This document shows positions 35,899 through 44,274 of a DNA stretch of 63,958 nucleotides, one piece after another. Source of the DNA: Microvirga massiliensis (GTDB lineage: Bacteria > Pseudomonadota > Alphaproteobacteria > Rhizobiales > Beijerinckiaceae); NCBI RefSeq assembly GCF_001006805.1, contig NZ_LN811351.1, positions 1-63,958 of the forward strand, read 5' to 3'. Both the position numbers and the translations under genes were made by a program. Within the stretch, counting starts at the first letter, position 1, and each line of letters begins with the position of its first letter. A model generated the notes under the pieces. The model did no database searches, was not told the origin of the DNA, and saw nothing but the letters and a program-made list of their open reading frames with translations.

Positions 35899-36783
35899 TC
35901 AGCGTTCCCGCGCCAGTGCGCTCTCGTGCCAGCGTCGAAGCAGCAGATGCGACAGGAGGGATGTCGCCAGGAAAATGATGACGCCCGTCACGGCGAGGAG
36001 CCCGAGCGCCGCGAAGAGCCGTGGAATGTTCAGGCGGAACTGGCTTTCGACGATCCGGTACGCGAGCCCGGAGCCGGCTCCGGCCGAGCCGGCTGCGATC
36101 TCGGCGACGACCGCGCCGATGAGCGCGAGCCCGCCCGCAATCTTCAGCCCCGCGAGGAAATAGGGAAGGGCAGCCGGGCGGCGGAGATACCAGAGCGCCT
36201 TCACCCGTGAGAGGAGGCGTCCGGTCCACGCGGGCGCCCACCGGGGACGGGTCGAGCCATAGAGTTCGAACAACTCGAGGAGGTTCCGGTCGACGGAACG
36301 CAGGCCGAGCGTGGTGTTCGACAGGACGGGAAAGAATGCCACGATCCACGCGCAGGCGAGCACCGCCATGTCCTGCGGGAGATAGATGAGGAGGAGCGGC
36401 GCGATCGCGATGACGGGCGTGACCTGCAGAACGACCGCATAGGGATAGAGCGAATATTCGATCACGCGCGACAGGCTGAGGAGGACCGCGAGCGTGACGC
36501 CGCCCGCGACCGCGAGCGCGAGTCCGAGCAAGGTCGTCTGCAGCGTGACGAGAAGTGACGTGAAGAGGATCGGCCAATCCTTGATGAGCGTCGACCAGAT
36601 CGCGCTCGGCGCCGGAAGGATGTAGGCCGGCACGTCGTTTGCCTCCACATAGTATTCCCAGGCGAAGAGCGAGAGAATGAACACCGTGAGCGGCAGGCCG
36701 ATCCTCAGGATCTGGTTGCGGTCGACGAGCGGAAAGCGGCGGAGGCCGGGACGCGGCGTGGAGATGGACATCGTGCCGCTCAC
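35899..36783 (-). CDS. ABC transporter permease (SsuC/ThiX type)
   Basis: A 294-residue inner-membrane permease with about six hydrophobic helices. The cytoplasmic coupling loop that contacts the ATPase lies near LPYFLAGLKIAGGLALIGAVVAEI. It belongs to the nitrate/sulfonate/taurine/pyrimidine class. The start GTG at 36783 overlaps the ATPase stop as GTGA; an ATG four codons later (36771) is an alternative. It works with the ATPase and NMT1-type binding protein of this operon. Confidence 0.88.
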   Translation of the reverse strand: MSGTMSISTPRPGLRRFPLVDRNQILRIGLPLTVFILSLFAWEYYVEANDVPAYILPAPSAIWSTLIKDWPILFTSLLVTLQTTLLGLALAVAGGVTLAVLLSLSRVIEYSLYPYAVVLQVTPVIAIAPLLLIYLPQDMAVLACAWIVAFFPVLSNTTLGLRSVDRNLLELFELYGSTRPRWAPAWTGRLLSRVKALWYLRRPAALPYFLAGLKIAGGLALIGAVVAEIAAGSAGAGSGLAYRIVESQFRLNIPRLFAALGLLAVTGVIIFLATSLLSHLLLRRWHESALARER

Positions 36784-37592
36784 AGGTGCTCGTCCGGTGA
36801 CATGGCGCCGTGCAGGGCCTGCGACGTGCGGCGGCAGAGTTCCGCGTAGAGCGGGTCGGACCGGAAGCTCTCATCGCGCACGTGCGGCGCGTCGACATCG
36901 ATCTCGGCCACGACCCGTCCCGGACGTGCCGCCATGACGATGATGCGGTTCGAGAGATACACGCTCTCGTAGACGGAGTGGGTCACGAACACCACCGTGC
37001 AGCCCAGTTCTCTCTGCAGTCGAAGAAGGTCATCGTTGAGCCGGAAGCGCGTGATCTCGTCAAGCGCCGCGAAGGGCTCGTCCATGAGCAGGAGCTTCGG
37101 GCGAACCGACAGGGCGCGCGCGATCGAGACGCGCATCTTCATCCCGCCCGAGAGTTCCCGGGGATAGGCGTGGCCGAAGCCGCTCAAACCCACGCGGGCG
37201 AGTCCATCCGCGATCCGCGGCTCGGCCTCGCGCCGCGAGACGCCGCGCAGACGGAGCGGCAGCCACACGTTGTCGGCGGCAGTGGCCCACGGCATGAGCG
37301 TCGGTTCCTGGAACACGAAACCGATTTCCGCATGCGGATCTCTGCTTCGCGAAAGCGGCCATTCCACATGTCCGCTCGAAACCTCGGCGAGGCCGGCAAT
37401 GAGTCGCAGGGCCGTCGATTTTCCGCAACCTGAAGGGCCGAGCAGCGAAACGAACTCGCCGGGCCGGATGTCGAGATCAAGGCCCGCCAGGGCGGTGGTG
37501 CCGTTGGCAAAGGTCTTCGTGACGCCGCGCATCGAGACGAGGGGCGGTGACTCGAGGCGGGTTGAAGTCCGGGTTGCGAGCATGCCGATCAT
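36780..37592 (-). CDS. ABC transporter ATP-binding protein (SsuB/ThiZ type)
   Basis: About 270 residues of an ABC ATPase. Walker A is LLGPSGCGKST, the Q-loop is VFQEPTLMPW, the signature is ELSGGMKMRVSIARAL, Walker B is LLLMDEPFAALD, and the H-loop is VTHSVYES. The signature SGGMKMR (rather than SGGQ) is normal in this subclass. It energises the permease that follows. The start is uncertain: ATG at 37592 is used, with another at 37583 and a longer frame upstream that would run into the hairpin at 37610-37634. Confidence 0.9.
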   Translation of the reverse strand: MIGMLATRTSTRLESPPLVSMRGVTKTFANGTTALAGLDLDIRPGEFVSLLGPSGCGKSTALRLIAGLAEVSSGHVEWPLSRSRDPHAEIGFVFQEPTLMPWATAADNVWLPLRLRGVSRREAEPRIADGLARVGLSGFGHAYPRELSGGMKMRVSIARALSVRPKLLLMDEPFAALDEITRFRLNDDLLRLQRELGCTVVFVTHSVYESVYLSNRIIVMAARPGRVVAEIDVDAPHVRDESFRSDPLYAELCRRTSQALHGAMSPDEHL

Positions 37593-37609
37593 GATGTGTG
37601 AAATGACAA

Positions 37610-37634
37610 CGGCCGGGCGTGCGGAGCCCGGCCG
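37610..37634 (-). terminator. Intra-operon hairpin after the binding-protein gene
   Basis: A perfect 9-bp stem CGGCCGGGC/GCCCGGCCG with a seven-base loop, 20 bases after the stop of the binding-protein gene and 17 bases before the ATPase start. There is no U tract. The position copies the tctC-tctB hairpin, which suggests the same use: more binding protein than membrane and ATPase subunits. Confidence 0.6.
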
Positions 37635-37654
37635 CAAACGACCGTGATCAGCCG

Positions 37655-38668
37655 CTACTTCCTGAGTTCATTGCCGATGCCCTTGTTCACGAACTGCAGG
37701 GTGTAGCTCTTCTTGTATTCGAGATCCGCCGGGAAGAGCCCCGCCCGTACCATCTTATCGAAGAAATCCTTCATGCGCTCGTCCGTCATGGCGCCGATGC
37801 CGAGCTTGATGGTGTCGCCGGAATCGACCAAGCCGTATTCCTTCATCTTCCCGATCGCGAACGCGATCTGATCGTCCGTTATCTCGGGGTTGTCCTTCTT
37901 GATGAGTTCGTTGGCAGCCTTGTTGTCGCCGTACAAGTAATTGTACCACCCGATCATCGAGGCCTCGACGAATCGCCGCACGAGATCGGGGTTCTTCTCG
38001 ACGAGCTCGCGGCGGGTCTCGATCGTGGTCGCATAGGTCGAGAAGCCGTTATCGGCGAGGAGATGCACGACGGGCTTGAAGCCGGCCTGTTGCTCGATCG
38101 CATGGGGCTCCGACGTCACATAGCCCTGCTGCACCGCCTTCTTGTTCGTGATGAACGGCGCGGGGTTGAACGTGTAGGGTTTCGTCTGCTCTTCCTTGAA
38201 GCCGAACTCGGTCTTCATCCATTGATAGAACGAAGCCAGCCCCTCCTTGCCGACCAGGATGTCGTTCGACTTCTTGAGATCGAGGAACGTGTCGAAGCCT
38301 TGTCCGGGATGCGCCAGGAAGACCTGCGGGTCCTTCTGGAAGACGGCGGCGACGACGAGAGTAGGGATGTTCTCCTGGACGGCGGAGAAGGCCTGGATCA
38401 TGTTGCCGCCCATGTAGAAGTCGATGCGGCCGACGGGCAGCAGCATGCGGTTGTTCGCCTGCGGCCCGCCCGGGAGGATCTTCACCTCCAAGTTGTATTT
38501 CTTGTAGGTGCCATCGGCGACCGCCTGATAGAATCCGCCATGTTCCGCCTGGGCGACCCAGTTCGTGCCGAAGGTGGTCTGGTCGATTTTCTGCTGCGCC
38601 GATGCTCCGCCGAGCCCCGTGGCTAAAAATACGGCAGCTGCGGCATTCCTGCGCAGATAACTCTTCAT
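37655..38668 (-). CDS. ABC transporter substrate-binding protein (NMT1/THI5-like)
   Basis: A 337-residue periplasmic protein with a Sec signal (AAAAVFLATGLGGASA, cleaved near residue 25). The mature part starts with the THI5/NMT1 pattern FGTNWVAQAEHGGFYQAVADG, found in proteins that bind pyrimidines such as HMP, riboflavin precursors or nitrogen heterocycles. A YGDN motif and a YYLY-type aromatic pocket follow in the second lobe. It is the first gene of the minus-strand operon and is divergent from the RidA-creatininase pair across a 131-base shared promoter region. Confidence 0.88.
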   Translation of the reverse strand: MKSYLRRNAAAAVFLATGLGGASAQQKIDQTTFGTNWVAQAEHGGFYQAVADGTYKKYNLEVKILPGGPQANNRMLLPVGRIDFYMGGNMIQAFSAVQENIPTLVVAAVFQKDPQVFLAHPGQGFDTFLDLKKSNDILVGKEGLASFYQWMKTEFGFKEEQTKPYTFNPAPFITNKKAVQQGYVTSEPHAIEQQAGFKPVVHLLADNGFSTYATTIETRRELVEKNPDLVRRFVEASMIGWYNYLYGDNKAANELIKKDNPEITDDQIAFAIGKMKEYGLVDSGDTIKLGIGAMTDERMKDFFDKMVRAGLFPADLEYKKSYTLQFVNKGIGNELRK

Positions 38669-38799
38669 CGACCATCCTCCAGGGTTTGCAACTCGTTGAG
38701 ACCGGCCGGATTTGTGCGCGGTCGGAGAAGGCTTGGCAAGCTCCGTGCCGGGTCTGTAGGAATGATTCTCACGAGTTCGAGGATTTGCCCGGGCCTGCC

Positions 38800-39186
38800 G
38801 TGCGCACCATCACTCCCAACACGATTCGGGCGCCCTTTGCCCGCTACAGCCATGCCGTCGAGGTTCCCGCCGGGGCAAGGCTCGTCTTCGCCTCCGGCCA
38901 GCTCGGGATCTCCGTGGATGATGCCATTCCCGAAGATGCCGGGGATCAGGCCGATCTCTGCTTCAGGGCGATCGGCGAGATCCTGTTGGCAGCCGGGATG
39001 GCGTTCGGCGATATCGTACGGATCAATGCCTTCGTTTCGGATCGCGCGCACCTCGCCGCCTACATGACCGTGCGGGACCGCTATGTCGCGTTGCCGCCTC
39101 CCGCCTCGACCCTGATGATCGTTTCCGGGTTCACGCGGCCCGAATTCAAGGTCGAGGTCGAAGTCGTTGCCGCCAAGGTCGATTGA
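38800..39186 (+). CDS. RidA/YjgF-family protein lacking the catalytic arginine
   Basis: About 128 residues with the trimeric RidA fold: FASGQLGISVDD, DIVRINAFVSDRAHLAAYM and EFKVEVEVVAAKVD. Canonical RidA hydrolyses reactive enamines/imines using an arginine in the segment before the last strands (P-x-R-S-T). Here that segment reads PPPASTLM, so the arginine is gone, which puts it in the Rid4-7 type groups whose functions are largely unknown. Such members often sit in heterocycle or pyrimidine catabolic operons. The start is uncertain; GTG at 38800 leads into the fold. It is followed 13 bases later by the creatininase-family gene. Confidence 0.8.
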   Translation: MRTITPNTIRAPFARYSHAVEVPAGARLVFASGQLGISVDDAIPEDAGDQADLCFRAIGEILLAAGMAFGDIVRINAFVSDRAHLAAYMTVRDRYVALPPPASTLMIVSGFTRPEFKVEVEVVAAKVD

Positions 39187-39199
39187 ACAGGAATCCATC

Positions 39200-39976
39200 A
39201 TGCCCGCACGTAATTGGCTCGACCTCACGACGGAGGAGTTCCGGGCCCGCGACATGAGCCGCGCGATCGCGGTTCTCCCGGTCGCCGCCGTCGAGCAGCA
39301 CGGCCCTCATCTGCCGGTCGGCGTCGATACCTTCATCAATGAAGGCTATCTCGCGCGGGCGCTCCCGCTCGTCCCCGATGACCTCGATATCCTGGTCCTG
39401 CCCGTGCAGGCGGTGGGCAAGTCGAACGAGCATCTCGGCTTTCCGGGAACGCTTACCCTGAGCGCCGAGACGGCGATCCGTGTCTGGACGGAGATCGGCG
39501 AGAGCGTGCATCGCGCCGGCTGCCGCAAGATCGTGTTCCTGAACTCCCACGGCGGGAACGTATCGGTGGTCGATATCGTCGCGCGCGAGCTGCGCGTGCG
39601 CTGCGGGATGCTCGCCGTGAATGTGGCCTGGCATCGCCTCGGCTACCCTGAAGGTCTCCTCGACGAGAAGGAGGCGCGTCATGGCATCCATGCCGGCCAT
39701 GCCGAGACATCGCTGATGCTCGCCTTCAAGCCCGATACGGTGCGGATGGATCGCGCGCAGAACTTCGAGCCCCGCACTGTCGGGATGGAGCAGCGTTTTC
39801 GCTACCTGCGCGCGACGCAGCCGATCGGCTTCGGCTGGATGAGCCAGGACCTCAACGCCGCGGGCGCCATGGGCGATGCATCGTGCGCGACCGCAGAGGA
39901 CGGCGAAGCCGCTGCGGATTACGGAGCGCAGGCATTTGTCGCCTTGCTCCGCGAGATCGACGAATTCTGCTTGTGA
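39200..39976 (+). CDS. Creatininase-family amidohydrolase
   Basis: A 258-residue metal-dependent hydrolase. Metal ligands are visible in VAAVEQHGPHLPVGVDT (Glu, His, Asp at about 35-50), FLNSHGGN (about 115-122) and the glutamate of GHAETSLML (about 172-180). The family opens cyclic amides (creatinine, formamidopyrimidines) and also includes redox-cofactor maturation proteins. Here the operon context (RidA, divergent cytosine deaminase-like enzyme and importer) suggests ring opening of a lactam-like intermediate. ATG at 39200 has AGGA upstream and replaces a longer start inside the RidA gene. Confidence 0.85.
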   Translation: MPARNWLDLTTEEFRARDMSRAIAVLPVAAVEQHGPHLPVGVDTFINEGYLARALPLVPDDLDILVLPVQAVGKSNEHLGFPGTLTLSAETAIRVWTEIGESVHRAGCRKIVFLNSHGGNVSVVDIVARELRVRCGMLAVNVAWHRLGYPEGLLDEKEARHGIHAGHAETSLMLAFKPDTVRMDRAQNFEPRTVGMEQRFRYLRATQPIGFGWMSQDLNAAGAMGDASCATAEDGEAAADYGAQAFVALLREIDEFCL

Positions 39977-40043
39977 TCGCGGCCGTTCGGGGAGTGGACG
40001 CTCCTCCTTGTGAGGCAGTTACGCTGCCTGTTCCATTGTCCCA

Positions 40044-40121
40044 CCGTCCTTGCGAGCTGGAGGCGAAGCAATCTACCCGTCGACAGAAGCGCTCCTGGAT
40101 TGCTGTGCTCCATTCGTCGTG
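40044..40121. repeat. Dispersed palindromic intergenic repeat
   Basis: A copy reading GTCCTTGCGAGC, GGCGAAGCAATCTACCCGTC, CGCTCCTGGATTGCT, then CATTCGTCGTGA. It fills much of the 203-base gap between the convergent creatininase-family and opgG genes. Confidence 0.8.
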
Positions 40122-40179
40122 AAGGAGGCAGACGTGAGAGGCTGCAAGGATTCCGGGCCCATTCACCTCCGGGTCGCCC

Positions 40180-41769
40180 TCACTGCCCCGACCGCCACGG
40201 AAATGTCCATGTCTCCGTCAGTGCTCGCGATCCGGCGCGCAAGAAGGCACGCAGGTCGGTGCTCTGGCCCTCTGGAAGCCGCACGTCGATCGCGGCGCGG
40301 AAGCCCTTCGTGTAGGTGTTGGGCACGAGAAACGTGTGGGTGATCTCGCCGGCTGAGGTCGACGGCACGAGCTGCACCTGAGCGGGATCGGGGAGGTAAT
40401 ACGCGAGCGGGCCGCCCGCGAAGTCGATGATGAAGCGGCGATGCGTCGGATCCCACGGAGCGCTCGAGCCGCTCGCCCGTGGTGTCGTCTGGAACGTGTT
40501 GATGGCCATGCCGCCCGGATGCATCTCCGCTTCGGAGAGCATCGCGCGCATCCGGTACGTAAAGGTGGCTTCCTGCCCCTGCTCAAGGGGGTGGTTGGGC
40601 CTCCAGTAAGCGACGATGTTATCGTGAGTCTCGTCGTCAGTGGGAATCTCGACGAGCTCGACCCGCCCCTCGCCCCAGTCCCCGACGGGCTCCACCCAAT
40701 AGCCCGGGCGACGATGATAGTAGGCTTCGAGGTCCTGGTAATCCTCGAACACCCGGTCGCGTTGCATGAGGCCGAATCCGCGCGGATTGTTATCGTGGAA
40801 GGAGGACACGCGCGTCTCAGCCGGGTTGCGGAGGGGCCGCCAGAGCCACTCGCCGCCACCCGAATGCATCAGGAGCCCGTCCGAATCATGGACTTCAGGC
40901 CTGTAATCGTTCGCCCGGCGGCGGTCGCTCTCGCCGTGGAAGAACATGGAGGTCAGGGGAGCGAGGCCGACATAGGTCAGGGTCCGCCGGGGGAACAGCA
41001 CGGCCGTGACGTCGATACTGGTTTCGGCGGCTGGATGGACGTCGAAGCGGTAGGCGCCCGTCGTCGAGGCCCCGTCGAGCAGCGCATAGATCGTGGCCTG
41101 TTGCGCCTCGGGTGCCGGGGTCTCGATCCAGAACTCCCGAAAGTAAGGGAACTCCTCGGGCTCCGAGCCCACGACATTGATCGCGAGTCCACGGGCCGAC
41201 AATCCGTATTTCTGATCCCGCCCCAGGAAGCGGAAGTAGCTTGCTCCCAGGAAGGAGATCAGCTCGTCGAACACCTTCGGGGTGTTCAGTGGCGTATGGA
41301 GCCGGAAACCCGCAAAGCCCAGATTGACCGGGAAGGGCTTGTCGAACTGGTTGCGGCCGTAGTCGAACAGTTCCCGCTGGTAAGGCACAGGCGTCGGCAA
41401 CCCCTCCCGGATCACGTTCACCGTGACTGGGCGCTGGTAGAGGAAGCCGAGGTGGAAGAGTTGCAGGCGAAACTGGCCGCCGCCCGAGGTCAGCAGGGCG
41501 CGCTCAGGGCGGAAGCGGATGTCGCGCCAACGGTCGAAATCAAGGTTGTTCAGCGGTTCGGGCAGTTGAGGGGGAGTGCCATCGAAGGGGAGGGCGGAAA
41601 GCTCGCGCGCACGCCGCACCACGTCATCGAACCGGAAGCCCTGAACGGGCGGTGCCGTCTCGGGCTGCTGCGCTTCCTGGGCCTTTACCGGAAGCGCGGC
41701 GAGCGCCGAGAAGGCGAGAAGGCTCTCGAGCAGGCTTCTCCGGGTCAGTGGCGGCATCTCGATGTCCAT
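40180..41769 (-). CDS. opgG: Periplasmic glucan biosynthesis protein OpgG/MdoG
   Basis: About 529 residues of the MdoG/OpgG family, which shapes osmoregulated periplasmic glucans. A twin-arginine signal (PLTRRSLLESLLAFSALAAL) precedes cleavage near an AxA site; in E. coli the Tat route is used by the paralogue OpgD, while OpgG goes through Sec. The mature N-domain has FDDVVRRARELSALPF and FLGASYFRFLGRDQKYGLSARG; the C-domain has GFGLMQRDRVFEDYQDLEAYYHRR, both diagnostic. The length is normal. ATG at 41769 is used over a TTG at 41793. No opgH glucosyltransferase follows, which is unusual for this family in gammaproteobacteria. Confidence 0.92.
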   Translation of the reverse strand: MDIEMPPLTRRSLLESLLAFSALAALPVKAQEAQQPETAPPVQGFRFDDVVRRARELSALPFDGTPPQLPEPLNNLDFDRWRDIRFRPERALLTSGGGQFRLQLFHLGFLYQRPVTVNVIREGLPTPVPYQRELFDYGRNQFDKPFPVNLGFAGFRLHTPLNTPKVFDELISFLGASYFRFLGRDQKYGLSARGLAINVVGSEPEEFPYFREFWIETPAPEAQQATIYALLDGASTTGAYRFDVHPAAETSIDVTAVLFPRRTLTYVGLAPLTSMFFHGESDRRRANDYRPEVHDSDGLLMHSGGGEWLWRPLRNPAETRVSSFHDNNPRGFGLMQRDRVFEDYQDLEAYYHRRPGYWVEPVGDWGEGRVELVEIPTDDETHDNIVAYWRPNHPLEQGQEATFTYRMRAMLSEAEMHPGGMAINTFQTTPRASGSSAPWDPTHRRFIIDFAGGPLAYYLPDPAQVQLVPSTSAGEITHTFLVPNTYTKGFRAAIDVRLPEGQSTDLRAFLRAGSRALTETWTFPWRSGQ

Positions 41770-41929
41770 GGCGGGTTGGTCACAGCTGGGCAATTAGGAG
41801 ATCGACCCGGCTCCGTCGACCGGGGCTGTGAGCATAGCTTCCATCCGGCGGATCACGGCAGAGTTCGGAAATTCCCTCCCGTTCCGTCAACCAAGGTGGG
41901 TGAACACAGGATTAACCGGCTTCTCGCGT

Positions 41930-42435
41930 GAAAAATTTTGGGTTTGAGCCCCAAAAATCCGAAAAACCGCTTGTGCAAGGGGAGGCGTGATCGTATCTCA
42001 CTGCTTGCCCAATTTCGCACGTGCCTGTGGTCGCGTGCCGGTTGGTGGGCATCCGGACAAGAGGCCGGACAGCCGCCCGAAGGCGGACCCGCCTTCGATA
42101 CCCCTAACCGGCAGCCGGAGGCGAAACCGGCGCACCTCGTTCTCAACGGGGGACGCGGCTTAAAGCAACGACGAACGGGCTTTTTTGGTCTCTGCCGTTC
42201 TCCAAAGACGGCCCGGGTTACCGAAGAGGCTTGTTTATCATTGCCGGGCGTGCGGTCAGGGGCCTCCCCTTTCCAATCCAAGGCAGCATCGTCGGGCTGA
42301 GAGCCCATGCGCGCACGCGTGTCTCCAACGCACGTGGGCGGCAGGCCCTCTCTCCCGCTGACGCCGGACGGTTCGCCGTCTGATCTTCAATCCGGGCTCC
42401 GTGAGCCCCGTTGGACCTTTGGTGGGGAGAGCGCC
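41930..42435 (+). ncRNA. Structured 5' leader of the ornithine decarboxylase gene (speF-leader candidate)
   Basis: About 500 bases of non-coding DNA lie between opgG and the decarboxylase. Within it, CTCGTTC (42136-42142) can pair with GAACGGG (42173-42179) just before a run of six T (42181-42186), which makes an intrinsic terminator with a large loop. The same 42173-42178 segment can instead pair with CCGTTC at 42195-42200, giving an antiterminator. This is attenuator logic. Alphaproteobacterial ornithine decarboxylase genes are known to carry a conserved speF leader RNA here; I cannot confirm the match to that family from memory. Boundaries are approximate. Confidence 0.5.
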
Positions 42436-43590
42436 ATGACGGAGCGCATCCGCGAATTCCTGCGTACCCGACGTGAGGACGGACCGTGCCTCGTCGTCGA
42501 CCTGGACGTTATCCGCGAAAACTACGGCAAGTTCGCTCGCGCGCTGCCGGAGACCCGCGTGTTCTATGCCGTGAAGGCAAACCCGGCGCCGGAAGTCCTG
42601 AAACTTCTGGCGGAGCTCGGCTCGTGCTTCGATACCGCCTCGGTCGTCGAGATCGAACTCGCTCTCGCGGCCGGCGCCACGCCCGACCGGATCTCCTTCG
42701 GCAACACGATCAAGAAGGAGCGCGACATCGCGCGGGCTCTCGAGCTCGGCGTGCGCCTCTTTGCGGTCGATTGCGAGGCCGAGGTCGAGAAGATCGCCCG
42801 TGCTTCCGCGCAGGTGAGCATTCCCGCCGCCGAGGTGAAGGTGTTCTGCCGCATCCTCTGTGACTGCGTGGGCGCCGAATGGCCGCTGTCGCGGAAGTTC
42901 GGCTGCGTGCCCGATATGGCCGTCGATGTTCTCGAGCATGCCCACCGGAATGGTCTCGAGGCCTACGGCGTGTCGTTCCATGTCGGCTCGCAGCAGCGCA
43001 ACACGGAATCCTGGGACGTGGCGCTCGCCTCCGCGTCCGCGATCTTCCGGGAGTGTGCCGAGCGCGGCATCCATCTCTCGATGGTCAATCTCGGCGGGGG
43101 CTTCCCGACGAAGTACCTGAAGAGCGTTCCCGCCGTGGAAGCCTACGGCGAGGCGATCTTCCAGGCGCTGTCGAAGCATTTCGGCAACCGCCTGCCGGAG
43201 ACGATCATCGAGCCCGGCCGCGGCATGGTCGGCAATGCGGGTATCATCGAAGCCGAGGTCGTCCTCGTCTCGAAGAAGAGCCGCGCAGAGGATGAGATCC
43301 GCTGGGTCTATCTCGACATCGGCAAGTTCGGCGGCCTCGCCGAGACGATGGACGAGTCGATCCGTTATCCGATCCGCACCGAACACGAGGGCACTCCCAC
43401 AGTGCCCTGCGTGCTCGCGGGCCCGACCTGCGACTCGGCGGACGTGCTCTACGAGAAGGAGCCCTACATGCTCCCGGTCTCGCTGGAGATCGGCGACAAG
43501 GTCCTGATCGAGGGCACCGGCGCCTACACGACGACGTATTCGGCGGTGGCATTCAACGGCTTTCCGCCGCTGAAGTCCTACGTGATCTGA
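42436..43590 (+). CDS. Type III PLP-dependent ornithine/lysine decarboxylase
   Basis: A 384-residue alanine-racemase-fold decarboxylase that makes putrescine from ornithine (or cadaverine from lysine). Lys47 in FYAVKANP binds PLP; SFHVGSQQ, EPGRGMVGNAG and the cysteine of GPTCDSAD, contributed to the partner's active site, are all present. The length is typical for the short bacterial type III enzyme. ATG at 42436 follows GGGGAGAG. A longer in-frame start at 42307 would run through the structured leader and is less likely. Putrescine would feed the homospermidine synthase 0.9 kb downstream. Confidence 0.92.
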   Translation: MTERIREFLRTRREDGPCLVVDLDVIRENYGKFARALPETRVFYAVKANPAPEVLKLLAELGSCFDTASVVEIELALAAGATPDRISFGNTIKKERDIARALELGVRLFAVDCEAEVEKIARASAQVSIPAAEVKVFCRILCDCVGAEWPLSRKFGCVPDMAVDVLEHAHRNGLEAYGVSFHVGSQQRNTESWDVALASASAIFRECAERGIHLSMVNLGGGFPTKYLKSVPAVEAYGEAIFQALSKHFGNRLPETIIEPGRGMVGNAGIIEAEVVLVSKKSRAEDEIRWVYLDIGKFGGLAETMDESIRYPIRTEHEGTPTVPCVLAGPTCDSADVLYEKEPYMLPVSLEIGDKVLIEGTGAYTTTYSAVAFNGFPPLKSYVI

Positions 43591-43595
43591 CCCGC

Positions 43596-43617
43596 GGCCT
43601 CTCCCACGGGAGAGGCC
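43596..43617 (+). terminator. Hairpin after the decarboxylase gene
   Basis: A 9-bp stem GGCCTCTCC/GGAGAGGCC with a four-base loop begins five bases after the decarboxylase stop. It is followed by CTTCCC, not a U tract. It probably defines the 3' end of the mRNA, with the acetyltransferase gene expressed by readthrough or from its own promoter. Confidence 0.6.
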
Positions 43618-43701
43618 CTTCCCAACCAACTGGTCCGGACGGCCCGCTCAAGCGAGCGGGTGCGAGGGCTGTCGCTTGCCGAACTCTCGGGGGCCACGGC
43701 C

Positions 43702-44274
43702 ATGATCACCATCCGCGAAGAATCCTTCTCCGATTTCGATGCCCGCGAGGCGCTGCTCGATACCTGCTTCGGGCCGGCCCGCTTTCTGAAAACCTGCGAG
43801 CGCCTGCGCGAGGGACGCCTTCCGGCGCAGGGGCTGTCGCTGGTCGCAGAGGCCGAGGATGGCTCGCTCGTCGGCACGGTGCGCCTGTGGCACGTCAGCG
43901 CCGGGCCCGGACGCCCAGCCCTCATGCTCGGTCCCCTTGCGGTCGATCCGGCCTTGCAGGGGCTCGGGCTCGGCGGTCGCCTGATGCGCGAGGCCCTGCG
44001 GCGTGCGCGGGAGCTCGGCCATTCTGCCGTGCTGCTCGTCGGCGACGCGCCCTATTACGAGCGCTTCGGGTTCTCCCGCGAAGCGACCGACGCATTGTGG
44101 CTCCCGGGTCCCTACGAGCGGGATCGTTTCCTCGCGCTCGAACTCCTGCCCGGCACCCTCCAGGGCGCACGCGGACTCGTCTCTGCAACGGGCGAGTTCC
44201 AGGAGCGCCCGAATCTCGCGGTGCTCGTGGCGGCTGCCAACGCCAACACGCCGCCGGCACACCGAGCCGCGTAA
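43702..44274 (+). CDS. GNAT family N-acetyltransferase
   Basis: A 190-residue acetyl-CoA transferase. The coenzyme A loop is LQGLGLGGRLMREALRRAREL (about 90-110, Q/R-x-x-G-x-G/A), and LLVGDAPYYERFGFS is the usual late motif of the YhbS-like group. Substrate unknown; its place between ornithine decarboxylase and homospermidine synthase makes a polyamine target possible but not shown. ATG at 43702 was chosen because it starts the GNAT fold. Confidence 0.85.
   Translation: MITIREESFSDFDAREALLDTCFGPARFLKTCERLREGRLPAQGLSLVAEAEDGSLVGTVRLWHVSAGPGRPALMLGPLAVDPALQGLGLGGRLMREALRRARELGHSAVLLVGDAPYYERFGFSREATDALWLPGPYERDRFLALELLPGTLQGARGLVSATGEFQERPNLAVLVAAANANTPPAHRAA

Noticed and set aside
41938..42300. 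A 120-codon ORF within the decarboxylase leader
   Set aside because: It starts at TTG with no ribosome binding site, its sequence has no recognisable fold, it overlaps an equally long reverse-strand ORF, and the region is better explained as structured leader RNA.
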